Assembly (NCBI GenBank): GCA_022393335.1
Contig: JAJEKB010021035.1
Span: forward strand, 19,620-83,619
Source of the DNA: Macrotrachela quadricornifera
Taxonomy: Eukaryota; Rotifera; Eurotatoria; Philodinida; Philodinidae
Direction: 5' to 3'
DNA length: 64,000 nucleotides
Part shown: piece by piece, positions 12,701-24,198 of the stretch
Numbering within the stretch: the stretch's first letter is position 1
Layout of the letters: each line of letters opens with the position of its first letter
The notes under the pieces: generated by a model
Seen by the model: only the letters and a program-made list of their open reading frames with translations
What the model was told of the DNA's origin: nothing
The model's database searches: none
Made by a program: the position numbers and the translations under genes

Positions 12701-13437
12701 GATATTTGCACAGATAAAGTCAAAGAAAAAGATTATTCTACTTATAACTCTACGCCAACATTAGACTACTTTCATGGAATTAGAACTGTACCTAGACCGA
12801 AACTCTTGGGCTCGGTCGGTCTCGTCTTCTATCAGGGCAAATTAGGATGAATCTTGATCTGGATTACTTTAGAGTAGAAGGATATGAATTTGGGGATAGT
12901 TCGAGAATGTGGAATTGTTAAAATGGCCTCCAAAAGGAATTGATTAGGTCAACTGTAGCAAGCTGTTTTATGATAGTCCTTAAAGTTTTTTACGTAGGTA
13001 CGGGTTTTACAAGTTTTCGAAATCTATTTTGGATAATATGTATATCTAAATAGGGCCTGTTAGAGGAGACCCCAATCACCTTTAGAGGACTATTTTCAGA
13101 TGGTCTAAGTAATGTTTCAAAGCCTACCTGAAGAAGGCATTCAAAACACGTTGCAAATTTGACACGATGTCTTAAGTATCGCAGTTAAATTGCCAATACA
13201 TTACATTGGTTTTATTCGAAGATTCTCCCAAAGTTTATGACTTTTGAAATTATCTGCAAGGTTGTTCACATGGATCCAGACATGTTATAATAAACATGAC
13301 TATGATTTATATTTATAGAACTACAAGGCTAATGATTTACCGCTCAACAGATTTTTATGCATATAGATCCATAAAAACAAGTTATCATAGTTTTCAAGAA
13401 AATGCAATTGTATGTCGTATTAAACTAATCATATAGG
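9759..13437. other. long gene-free stretch
   Basis: About 3.7 kb of AT-rich sequence without a convincing exon on either strand; frames are short and of low complexity. The upstream exon(s) of the NHL gene should lie in its first part but cannot be recognised by eye. Confidence 0.55.
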
Positions 13438-13598
13438 CAGTAGCGGCGGAAGCAAGGGGATCGATTCAAAAATTATGCCCACGTAATATTTGAATAAAGT
13501 TCAGTATATAAGCCTTATAGGGGTAGAAGTACGAATATTACGTGGTCAATTGAGCCTACCCAAGCCTACCCAAGCTTTGCTGGGTTCCGCCGCCCCTG
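13438..13598. mobile_element. hAT-type MITE (161 bp) with exact 8-bp target duplication
   Basis: Terminal inverted repeats are CAGTAGCGGCGGAA at the left and TTCCGCCGCCCCTG at the right (reverse complement CAGGGGCGGCGGAA). An exact 8-bp direct repeat, CATATAGG, flanks the element at 13430-13437 and 13599-13606. CAG...CTG ends with an 8-bp duplication are the hAT superfamily pattern. There is no coding capacity, so it must have been moved by a transposase supplied elsewhere. The perfect duplication suggests a fairly young insertion. Confidence 0.85.
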
Positions 13599-14639
13599 CA
13601 TATAGGTTTTGTTCATCACACATGAAATCTTAACGAATGTGTCACATAGAATTGCAAAGATCTCGAAAAAGTTCCAAGAAGGAAAGATGATAGTGCTATA
13701 TTACTTGTATAAATCTATACTGCAACTGTAACAGCGATTTATAGTTCGTAGGAATGAGTGCTCAAAATATTTTGCCATACTTCTCGTATTAACAATGTGA
13801 TATATAGTGAAACATTTTTTTATTGTCTCCGCATAAAACTTGCATTAATTAAAGATATTACCATAAACAGTCCTCAAAAAGTTCAAAGGACTATACCTAG
13901 TTGGTAATCTTTCATGTATCCTCTTCAACTGCTTTGTAGATCTATTCAAGTTGTCCCTTACAAAACACCCAAATCTTATTTTTTTGGATTTTAAGCTTTA
14001 TACTTTTGAATCAGTTCATTTTGATTTACATGTTTTTCTTGCCTTCAAGTTGGCACAGTCTTCTATTTTCATCCAAAATAATACAATAATATTCTCATGT
14101 AAAAATTACAAAGACTGCGGCAGACTGACAGGTCGATTGAAGAGTTTTACACTCTATCGCAGCTCAGTTAGACCTAGGCAAGATAAGCCTGTTTGAGTCT
14201 CTCTTATATCGAATCTCGAAAATGATGGAAGATTCAAGTGAAGCCTTTCTTTAGTCGCGCTTTTTCTTACTTACAAATGAAAAATGAGAGAATCGTATAT
14301 TTGCTTTTTTCTACTTCAAGGATCAAATAAAGTTGTCAAAATGTTGGTTCATGTCTCAATATTAAGTTCCTTTACATATTTGATGAACTAAAGAACACCA
14401 TTTCTGTAATTGTTATGCAGATATTAATTATCTTGACTAAGATACTAGCTATTCTTGCCGTTAAAAACCTATTTAATAGAGAGTATCGAACACCAATGGA
14501 GCCACCTTTTACAGACCCGCTCGTTTATGAAGCGAATCAAAGTTAAACCTAAATTTTCTAGAACAATTCCAACGCGATTTTTAAGACAATTCGTATTCAT
14601 AAGCATTTCATGATATAATTTATCCCAGATCGATCATTC

Positions 14640-14825
14640 CGACCGTCGAAAACGGCGTCTTAAGGCACTAATTCTCATCGTATTTCACCGTAATCCGTCA
14701 GCTCGTTTTACGGGCCGTTCTTTTCGCCAGACAACGGAGATCGTTTTCCGTCCTATTTTCACAGCTTTACGAGCTCACGTAAAACGGCCCATAACGATGC
14801 CGCTTTGCACCGTTTAAGGCCGTTT
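14640..14825. repeat. AAACGG/CCGTTT-rich element
   Basis: About eight degenerate copies of AAAACGG or its complement CCGTTTT fall in 185 bp of otherwise AT-rich DNA. The outer copies are oppositely oriented (GAAAACGGC near 14648, GCCGTTTTC near 14818), which suggests a small inverted-repeat element. No target duplication was found. AAACGG-like hexamers are known as transposase-binding subterminal repeats in some hAT elements; the link here is inference. Confidence 0.4.
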
Positions 14826-14998
14826 TCTTTCACATGGGATATTACTCGATACAAACAATATGTATATGATAATCCGAGAAAAGTTAATAATGATAAGTTT
14901 TAAGATTTTTTCACTGACAGAAAATATTGTGCCAAGTATAAACAGAAATCTTTCTAAATGTATCGCTTTTGTTGCTCTGAAAAAGACTAGAGACATAC

Positions 14999-17237
14999 CC
15001 TGTAAATAGCCCAATTCTGTACCATAGTCAATGAAAAGTTCGATATCGTCGCACCAACTATTATTAAGATGAGTTTTATTGAAATGGGCACGGAACTCAA
15101 CTAGAATTTCAAGTATTTGTATTGATTCATGCAATCTCATGGTGATATTAGGATTGGTTGAGCCTAATTACAAACAAGAAAATCCATAAAATGATGGTTA
15201 GTAGATCTGAACTTACTTGAGTTGCACTGACTAAGAATTTTGTCACTATTGCTCATCCCATTCAATTGAATCGATACATCGTTTCCCATTTGTGCACTCA
15301 ATACAACTTGAGAATATGGCCACAAATGATGATCCCAAACACTTGATAAATTAATATGTTGTATCATCACAGCCCCAAGAGAATACGATTGTAAGACAAA
15401 GTAGCAGTTATTGCTGTCCTTATCTAACATCATCGTAGTGATGTTGCCAGCTTTCAGCTTCCAGCTCTTGAGAAGAGAGCTACCACAATCTGCTCCACCA
15501 TTTGCCACCAAATTGGGATCACGTCCAAGCGTTCCATTGGGTAATTGAGCGCCTTGAATTGAAAGAGCACTTTGCAATTGATTCTCTGTAAGCGTTGCCT
15601 TGATGAACTTTGTTTTTTGCAGATTCGCATGAGAGAAGTCAACTGAAGTCAAGTCGTTACCGTAGAAGCGCGCATCTTTGACATTGGCATGCCAAAACAC
15701 TGACTGTGATATAGAAGCTTCATCAAAATTAACAAACAAGCGGCGACTTCGTACAAAATTAGTATAAGGCATCATAGTCTTCTTAAAATTTACCGAAACT
15801 AAAAGTGGAAAATGAATTCAATAAAAGACATTAATAACTGCAGGTCGAATTACCTAGTATAGCGAGTGAAAAGGGAACATTTGAAAATTCAGCGTTGAAA
15901 AAATCGACGTTGCGAAGGACGGCTGATGAAAAATTAACATTTTTAAGGTAAGCAAATGAAAACTGAACATCGAGAAGTTCAGCAAATGAAAAATTAACAT
16001 TTTCGAGTTGGGCTTCAAAGAAATTGATATTACTGGTCTTACTGAATGAGAAATCAACATTTGAAATCTTGACATACTTAAAGCTAGCATTGTCAAGTCG
16101 AGCGGATGAAAAATGCACGTTGGTGAGATTAGTTGATTGAAAATTAACATCTTGCAGTTTGGTGAAAAGAAAATCAATATATTGTAACTTGGCTGATGCA
16201 AAGTCGACACTAATGAGTCGTGCGAATGAATTCTTCACATCATCGAGTCGAGCACATGAATAGTGAGTATCATGGGATTGAGCCGATGAAAAATTAACAT
16301 TGTTTAGCTGGCAAAAGGAAAAGTTGGCATCTTTTAATGTTGCAGAAGTAAATTCAACATTTGTGAGGTTGGCAGATGAGATCGTGACATTATGGAGTAC
16401 AGCGACCGAAAATTTTATACGTTCCATTTGTGCGGATGAAAAGGTGACATTTTTCAGTGTTGCAAAAATGAATTCGACGTCTGTAAGTGCCCCAGATAAG
16501 AATGCCATATCATGGAGCTTGGTGACAGAAAAGTTAGTATGATCAATTTGTGCGGACGAAAAGTTGATATCGTGTAAGAGAGTATTGTTCAATGTACAAT
16601 TGCGCAAATAAATACCCATCAAGGATAATTTACCAACTTTAGTTAAAATCTTGAAAACGCTTTTGGTAATATTAAATAGTTCTATCGTTGAAATGTCCAA
16701 TGCTCCAGTATGCTCCGTATTAGTTAACTGCCCAGCTTCGTAGAGAAAACGAATGACATCTGAACTGCGTAATGCGTCAAGTTGTCGAATAGTAGTCAGT
16801 GTTTTAGCACGAGCAATAGTAGCTATGATTGCACTTGATGTGAGTGAGCCATTATTTTCTTTCAACAGATCACCTATTTCTTTGATGTAAGTCATGAGCA
16901 TCTCTGCTCGATATTTTTCAAGTGCCATTTCTCGTTGAAGTTCGTTTTGTTTATTTGCGATATTTAATTCTTGGTCGCGCTGTAATCGTGATTCGTTACG
17001 ATCTTCAAGTCGTTGTTGTCGTGCTTCATTTTGATCTTCAAGCCGTTGTTCTCGTGCTGTTTTTTGCTGATGAAAAGTGATGGTAATGGTGAAGACGCCC
17101 AGCATCAGTGGGAGGATCAGTGAAGAGAGAAATTGGAATATATGTTTCACTCTCATGTTGCAGAAACTACGAAATTTCCTGCTTTGTTTGTGGGTTTGAA
17201 TTGCTTGATTTTGTTGAACCATTCTTTGTCTTTTCAA
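14999..17237 (-). CDS. membrane-anchored pentapeptide-repeat protein with carbohydrate-binding-like tail
   Basis: Minus-strand gene with at least three exons: 17237-15854, 15798-15217 and 15163-14999, separated by GT-AG introns of 55 bp (15799-15853) and 53 bp (15164-15216). The frame is continuous across both junctions. Order of parts: a basic cytoplasmic stub, one helix (about 34-54), a charged Gln/Glu/Arg coiled coil (55-110), a helical region (about 110-200), then about 65 pentapeptide repeats of the A(x)LxxVxF type to about residue 540, predicted to form a right-handed quadrilateral helix. After a QLPNG...NLVANGGAD hinge comes a jelly-roll-like tail ending in DDIELFIDYG, like family 4/9 carbohydrate-binding modules. 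A strong donor (GTATGT at 14998) implies a further exon. One option is an 85-bp intron and a five-codon exon ending at 14900, but this is weak. Ligand and role are unknown. It is paralogous to the gene at 35648. Confidence 0.85.
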
Positions 17238-19187
17238 CGATGAAGAAAGACAGATTGATGTTTATAAGAAAATTTGTTATATTCTGAAACCTGATGTAGG
17301 TAGAACATGTTTTTACACTAAACACGTACGCTATCATTGCTAAACTGCATTCTAATGACTGAAAACTCATTACCATTATGCTTTGTCAACTACTGCATAT
17401 TAGGCCTTCACAACTAGAAAAATACTAGACAGATGCCTGTTCGCAGCAGTTGTCACATTACATTTTGATTAAGATAAAAAACTAATAAGGATATGATGCA
17501 CCTCTATAAATCGTAATCTCGTTCTGTAGAATTTTCAAATGATTCATGCATGCTATTTCGAGAATTTCCTCATTATTGAAGTATAATATTACGGTCGCAC
17601 ATTTTGTAATGAAATTTGACTGAAAACTGAGCATGTGTCAGCAAATAAGTTCAGTATCATGGAAAGAAAGTGTATTTACAGTTGATTAGTTGCTTGTTTC
17701 TAATGCACTATCAGTTAGGGAAAGTAAATAAAGTGTTGTACTATCTCTTAGAATGACTATAATACTACTCACGTAATTCGTAACTGTAACAAATTTTCCC
17801 GCCGTTTTTCATATATCACTTATTTGGCTGAAAATATTTATTTGTGAATCGGCTTTCCGAGCAAGCTAGGGTCAATGATATGGATTCATTTTATCTCCTC
17901 TCTTCCATCAAAGACACGGCTGACAGCAAATAAAACACAAAGAGAATAATAAGATGATGGAGCAGATATTAAAATGACAATATCTTCGGATGAATAGTGG
18001 TTGATTCAATTTTTTCTTCCAGATTAACATAAAACGGCATAGTTTATTGATTTAAGAAGATTTACACGCACACAGTCAGCAACAGAAATGATGCAAAAGC
18101 CTGACTTTGCACAAGGAAATAATATTCCTAAATTTACTTTCATACTTTCATATCATAACACGTTCAGAAGTATTTGCAGCTTCTGCAAACGTTTATGAAC
18201 ATCGATAATCTATCTCACAGCACGTATGAATTCTCTCTCATAGTGCTCTACTTCATCGCTTTGCAGACAAGTAGACATGTTGCCACACCAAATCCAATCC
18301 AAAAAAATTGGGCTCGAGTAATTGGGATTTAAGTGGTTCCGGGCCTCTTCCAGATTTTTAGTACTGTTGTTTGCAATAGAATAGTGCAATATGTTTCTTA
18401 GGCTATGTGCTACAGCTAGTAGTTGTGAAGCAGCCTAACCGATGGGGAAACATATTCAGCTGATCAAGTAATTTAGACTTCATCTTTTAGCGAGAAATAG
18501 ACCTTGATGAGATATGAAAACCTCAAAAGGATTCATGCTTTATTGCCAAGATATTCAGTTTTTAAACAATTTTTTCTCGTAGTACTCAAGGTCTCGAACA
18601 AAACGGTTTTGTTTAGTTTCGTTTGAGATTTTTGAATGCCATGATAAAAATTGCTTAGAAACCTATTATCTTGGGAATGACGACTCGACGATGCCAGCCC
18701 TTTTTGAGTTTTTCTTATATCTTATCGAAGCCTACTTCTCATTATATGATGAAGTTTAACTCATTCGATCATTAAAGCATAAAAGTTTATGTCATTTCTC
18801 AGCAACCGAAGAGAGTCTGTGCTGTGGCATGCCTATCGACAATCGCAACGCAAAAAATTCAAAAAGAGAAGAAAATAGTCTACAAACGTCTATTCAGAAT
18901 GAATTGACATCTAATTAAGAGCTTCTCTAAAGAAAATTAATGGGACCGCGACTTTCAACCGACTTTTTTTTTTACTTTGCATCACTTTGGAATGTTTACA
19001 AAAAAAATTGATTAGATTTGTGATGCGCAACTATCATGCAAAGGCATATGATAATAAGTAATTTCAGATTTATGCGGCGTAAGCAGTTTCAACAAGGAAG
19101 AAAGCTAATAAAATATAAAATAAAGAACAACAGAAAGAAAAAAGGATAAAAAAGGAGAAACTTGAGTTGACTTCCTACATATCTTAC
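17238..19187. other. gene-free stretch
   Basis: AT-rich; no exon, clear repeat or RNA gene recognised. Sequence next to 17238 is the presumed promoter and leader of the pentapeptide gene. Confidence 0.5.
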
Positions 19188-19524
19188 CACGGAGAACCCA
19201 TTAATAAATGGCTTTCGATAAAGCTTGAAAAGGTCGTACAGCGCTTTTGAGATTGTTACTGCTGAGAGTAGGATCTCCGATTGAGGAAAATTAACAGTAA
19301 AGCATGGAAAGTTATAAATGACAGCTCGTTTAAGATAATCAATAGGAATGTTATATTTATTCAGAGTGTTACCTGATTCTGTTTCCATTTTATGCTCTTT
19401 CTTTCTCGATTTGTTTGATTTAACGATAGTGGAATCATCGCTGTCATCTAACGTACGTTTATTTGCAGCTGCTATTTCTTTTTGTTGAACTGATTCATTT
19501 GCTTGTGACTCATCGATTTTTCCT
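19188..19524 (-). CDS. single internal exon of an unidentified protein
   Basis: A minus-strand open exon is bounded by a good acceptor (CTACATATTTTACAG) and donor (GTG then GTAAGATATG). It encodes about 112 residues: a polar, Lys/Asp/Ser-rich start (KRTLDDSDDS, KSRKK) and then a compact, folded-looking segment with IPIDYLKRAVIYNFPCF and a following helix. I do not recognise the family. The shape, a basic disordered region followed by a small alpha/beta segment, would fit a nucleic-acid-binding or retroelement-derived protein, but that is a guess. Flanking exons were not found, so it may be a gene remnant. Confidence 0.35.
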
Positions 19525-20822
19525 CTGTAAAATATGTAGAGTTGGCGAATCGATCTCATGTGGCGATTGGTTGCTGTGCTTTTTGTTTTTCTTTATCTAC
19601 TGGTATATGCTAAGGCTTATTTTTTTGCCACGTTGCATTCTTTTGATTTTGTTTCCGTTTCTGCGATACGTTTGAAGAGTGATGTTGTAAGTTTTTATCT
19701 TTACGCTGATGCGGTGAATTCGACATTAACATTTTTTATATTGACCAATATTAGAAGATAGATATTTGTGACCCGTCATCAGTATAGTAGTAGGGGGATG
19801 CATCGCTCATCTCAGCTAAGACTTTCTTCTGTTTAATTAAAAAGGGGGAAAAGGGAGAGAGTGAGATGAGTATAAAAGATTGAAGGAGATGATAGAACAA
19901 TAATAAAAGAATGCGCGTATACTTGGAGGACTGCAGCGAGAGGAATGCGAAAACGGCTTACTAAAGAACAAGACATTTCATTGATCATCAAAAACGATGT
20001 CAACTGCTTTGTAGTTTCATCTTCTATTATTTGAAATAATCGATATTGTTTTATGATTCTTCATTTTTTCTGCAGAGTTATATTATTGAAGCTTCTATGG
20101 GCGGTGGTTTTATTATTTAATACGAAAAAAAAACATCCGCCTTTCCAAACTAAGTTGCTGTTTATTCGAAATGTAATTTCTCAATCTATTCGATATTAAT
20201 GATTGTTTGCATGAGAAAAACAAGAATAGATGAAACATCGAAGAGATGAAAAGATCAAGAGAGATTATCAATGAATCTACTCAACGAACAATTCCTTTCA
20301 TAGCAAAACGATAAAGAAAAATAGATCACTTTAGCAACAAACACATTAATACGGCATATTTCTGATTAACAAGTGAATCATAAAAGACTTCATTTATCCT
20401 ACACACCTTCTTTCAATTTTAGTTTCTCATAATAATATTCAAACTTGTTCTTTTAAAAACTTCTTATTCAATTGTTTCTTACCATTCTTAAAAAGGAGTA
20501 TAAATAAATTTTCTTCAAATTTGGATGCATGTTACAAGATATTTATTTCCTCTAGAAAGAAGATGAAAAAATGAAATTCTCAAGGAATAAAATGATTAAT
20601 CTTATTTTTTTCAAAACCTTCCGTTTAAAAGGATACAAATGAAATTATGTCACAAAACATTCAATAAGAATATAATAATTCGTTTAACTAACTAATAACT
20701 TGTAAATGTGAGACAAAAATAAATAGAAAATTCTGTTTATTAAGAATTATTAAAATTAAAATAAGAGAAGTTTAACAAAAACATTCCATTAAATCAAATA
20801 TAAATAGCTGTGTAGCACTACT
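19525..20822. other. gene-free stretch
   Basis: AT-rich DNA without recognisable exons. It includes the 3' flank of the metallopeptidase gene. Confidence 0.5.
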
Positions 20823-21854
20823 TCAACTAAATGTATTATCCATTTGAGAAGCAGTATTTCTTTGATTATTAACGGAAGCAGAAATAATATCATTCATCTT
20901 AATAATAACATCAGGTGTGTCTAACTTCTCTACATCATCTATAGCTGTCATCCATAATACAAAATTGTCAGCTAAAATTTCTTCGGGATGTATAATATAA
21001 CTTGTATTATTTCCAATTTGATCATAAAAATTGCTAGCCTCACCATATGATAAATATTGTAATGGTTGTAATGGTTCATAAGTGATATCATCTAAGATCA
21101 AAGTTGTTGCAACTGCATAATCAAACATATTAGTAGAAAACTTAACATTAAAAGCTCTTGAAGCATGTAAAATTGGTGTACATTTGTATGTCTTTTTACT
21201 TTTATCATGACGTTTTTTTAAATTAATATAATATTTCATTACAATAGGTGCATCAGGATTAGAAATCTTTATTGCATTTAAATTATCAGGAAAATTAAGT
21301 GATTTTTTAACTGGTATTTTATGATATCCAATACTTGCATATAATTCATCACGAATCTCGCAATTAGTAATCCATTTACTCCATATATGAAATAGTTCAT
21401 GAATAAATACTGTGCGTATCCGTTGAGAATAAATCATTCCTTGTGGAATTACAATAACATTTTCACTTCGACAATATGCAGCTTGATTTTCATCTTTACC
21501 ATTTGTTAATATTACAAAAATTCGTGGTGGAAAAGTTAATAATTTTATTTGATTTATACAAGCTGTATTTATGTATTCAACACGCGATGCAATAGATTGT
21601 CCTGATACTTTATCCCAAGGTAAAATGTGTTTTGCAATAAATTCCAAATAATCTTGTGATGTTGCTGAAGAAGAATGTAATCGTGATTCTAAATCAAATG
21701 CACTAAAGTTCTTGATATAATCATCTTCTTTTTGTAATTCTTCAATGGCTTGTTGGCCTGATATTAATTCAATAATGGATAAATTTGCATTTTTTAATGT
21801 AAATTCTTTCTCGAATGAGGTAGATGTTGATGAAGATGTAATTTTAGAGCTCAT
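20823..21854 (-). CDS. putative zinc metallopeptidase (HExxH) of unassigned family
   Basis: Minus-strand open frame of 343 aa from ATG 21854. The zinc-site motif FIHELFHIWSK lies near residue 150: two histidines bind the metal and the glutamate is catalytic. Later comes HPEEILADNF near residue 300, whose glutamate is a plausible third ligand, as in gluzincin-type peptidases with an EExxAD motif. No signal peptide or membrane helix follows this start. The frame stays open upstream to 21959, but that part contains a likely splice acceptor (TTTTGATTTTAG, just before the codons for DLFSYISNN), so an upstream exon may add residues. The remainder is unlike any family I can name. Substrate and location are unknown. 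A bacterial origin is possible in a bdelloid but not shown by the sequence. Confidence 0.75.
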   Translation of the reverse strand: MSSKITSSSTSTSFEKEFTLKNANLSIIELISGQQAIEELQKEDDYIKNFSAFDLESRLHSSSATSQDYLEFIAKHILPWDKVSGQSIASRVEYINTACINQIKLLTFPPRIFVILTNGKDENQAAYCRSENVIVIPQGMIYSQRIRTVFIHELFHIWSKWITNCEIRDELYASIGYHKIPVKKSLNFPDNLNAIKISNPDAPIVMKYYINLKKRHDKSKKTYKCTPILHASRAFNVKFSTNMFDYAVATTLILDDITYEPLQPLQYLSYGEASNFYDQIGNNTSYIIHPEEILADNFVLWMTAIDDVEKLDTPDVIIKMNDIISASVNNQRNTASQMDNTFS

Positions 21855-21993
21855 ATTGGATGTTAAATTATTAGAAATGTAACTGAATAGATCTAAAATC
21901 AAAAAAAATAGATTAATTGATTTACTTTTTAATGTATAGTGACATGAAGAAAAACTCAAAAGGTTAGTTATGAGATAGTGTTATGTAGGACTT

Positions 21994-22316
21994 TATTATC
22001 CATTTCCCAATAAAATGCAGTCAGTTGTTTGTTGAATAAGTCAACAATGGTGATAGCTATCGAGCTTGGGTGTTCGCCATTAGAACGAGCATGACTGAGA
22101 GTATAGGTGCACATGAAAATGACAGCACTTGAAAGGTTTTCTAAGGAGCTGCAGGAAATTTTATGCAAAAGTACTATCAAATAGATTAAAGCGACAAACT
22201 AGTAAAATGGTCATCAGTTTTCAAAGAAAGATCGAAAACCTGAGCTCGATAGCTGCCACCGTTGCTGACTTATTCAACAAACAATTAACTGCATTTTATT
22301 TTGAAAAGGGATAATA
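21994..22316. repeat. inverted repeat, two ~75-bp arms, 174-bp loop
   Basis: Sequence at 21994-22067 reappears as its reverse complement at 22242-22316 with roughly 85% identity. The shared part reads GACTTATTCAACAAACAA and GCATTTTATT. Each arm, read in its own direction, is open and would encode the same small peptide core (LFNKQLTAFY). The repeat lies about 140 bp upstream of the metallopeptidase start codon. Confidence 0.75.
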
Positions 22317-24198
22317 GTAATAGTTTATTTATGAAGAAAAGAGGTACTGGTTAACAGAGAGAACCGATCTATTTAAATATACAATATTACGCAATTACCT
22401 TGAATTTTGTGATGTAGTAGTCATGACCATCTTGGATATATACCTTGACTATGTTGTGTAATTACACATAAGTCTCTTCGAAGGAACAGAAAATGATAAT
22501 TTCCAAACCTTGTGAATCAAATTTTCTATGCTTCCTAAAAATGGTTGTAAACGTATAATAACACAAAATAATGAAAATTCAACAACTTCAATATAGAACG
22601 CAAACGCTTTTGGTATTCAAATGTTTCTTGTATGTAGTTAACAAAAACTTTTCGAATTTTTCATACTAATTACGGGACTAATTGACTTTGTATTTCAATA
22701 CTTGTTGAATATGGCATCTTTTTAGACGAAAACAAATTATATACGCTCTGTAATATAGATAATATTGGATGTAACAAAATTTTTGCAATATACCCTATTT
22801 TGCATATATCTCAGCTTGAGGAAATACGAACATCTAGATTTTTGTTTTGAAAGATGCACTGTTAAAAGCTCTACACAACTAGTATGAACAAATCTCTATT
22901 GTAAAACAGAATAGCCTTTTAAATATTTTTTATTATGCTCAATACACTGAGAAATAGCATTTTCATGTGAGTAGTTCATATTTAGTATAGCAAAAGTAAC
23001 AGCACCCTCACGATGCAACTTCAAAAATAAATCAAAATTATATTATGTTATTAAGTCGATATAAAATACGAAATGTGAAGAGTATTTCAAGAAAATAAGT
23101 TTCAATAGTAACCTAGAGTAGATTTGACTTCAAAATAGAAGGTGCAGAAATATATAACACTGTTTTTATTTGGATTTGCTTTACTATCTGAGTGCTCTCA
23201 TGTTCAAGTTGAGTATGATACAAAATTCGACTACGAATCGAATCGTAATATTTTCAGATCAGGTTTACCATCAAAACGAAGGCACTTCATTCTGAAATTA
23301 TGATTTTTTTCAACTGCTAGTCAAATATTAGATTTCTATCAATGGCTTTTTACTAGACCGTTGAATATGTTCGAATTTGACAAAAAAGAGGATGATATTA
23401 GATCTTTCGCTTGGTTTTGTCTATTACTTACATCATTCTAAATTATACTTATTATTCCAGTAATTTCACAATATTGATACTAATACTCACTAATACATTC
23501 TCGCTTTATTGGCGTATAAATATCATGTTGTGTGCTTTCAAAACAGGTAAAGAAAAAAGTGCTGACATGTGTCATGTGCAAACATAAAGAATCTTAGTGA
23601 GAAAGAGTGAAGAAAATATTGACGTATCATACTTCATACATTTACTCTTGTTGTCTTACGTGGCACAATGTATTCATTTTACATACCAGTCAGACACTAT
23701 ATGGGTAAAGAAAAACCTATTCTTGTGTGGTTAAATAAATCCTATTTACAACTTAAAACAGTATGTTTGAAGATGATAGCGATCATTAACTTTTTTTTTA
23801 TTGATTTTTAGCACAAAAACGATATATACTTAGCGGTACCTACTGCAATAGTGTGATACATAGTGTCATCATTCTACTCAATAACGCTGTTTACTACCGT
23901 TTTGACACTAAAAGAATGACATGAATAACCAATTTTTCAGTGATTTCGAGAATATGAAACTAACAAAGATAAGAAATCACAATGTGGCAAATCTTTCTTT
24001 CTTTGATAAAAATCCAAAAATTTTATCCAATTAAATTAAATCGAACTCTCCGTTAATACCAATTACATTTCTTATGAATCATCAAAAACTAATAAAAATA
24101 TTTGTTATGTACATTTTACTAGGTATAATTATAAATATTCACTACAATATAAAAATATCTTTTAAATATTTCGAATTTAAAATTCTTTAAAAAATTTA
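22317..24198. other. gene-free stretch
   Basis: AT-rich; short frames only. Nothing recognised. Confidence 0.5.

Noticed and set aside
14977..14998. 22-bp intron GTATGT...TTTTTCAG at the end of the pentapeptide gene
   Set aside because: Too short for splicing despite a good pyrimidine tract.
19558..19761. Plus-strand 67-codon frame opposite the orphan exon
   Set aside because: Phe/Leu-rich low-complexity translation without splice support.
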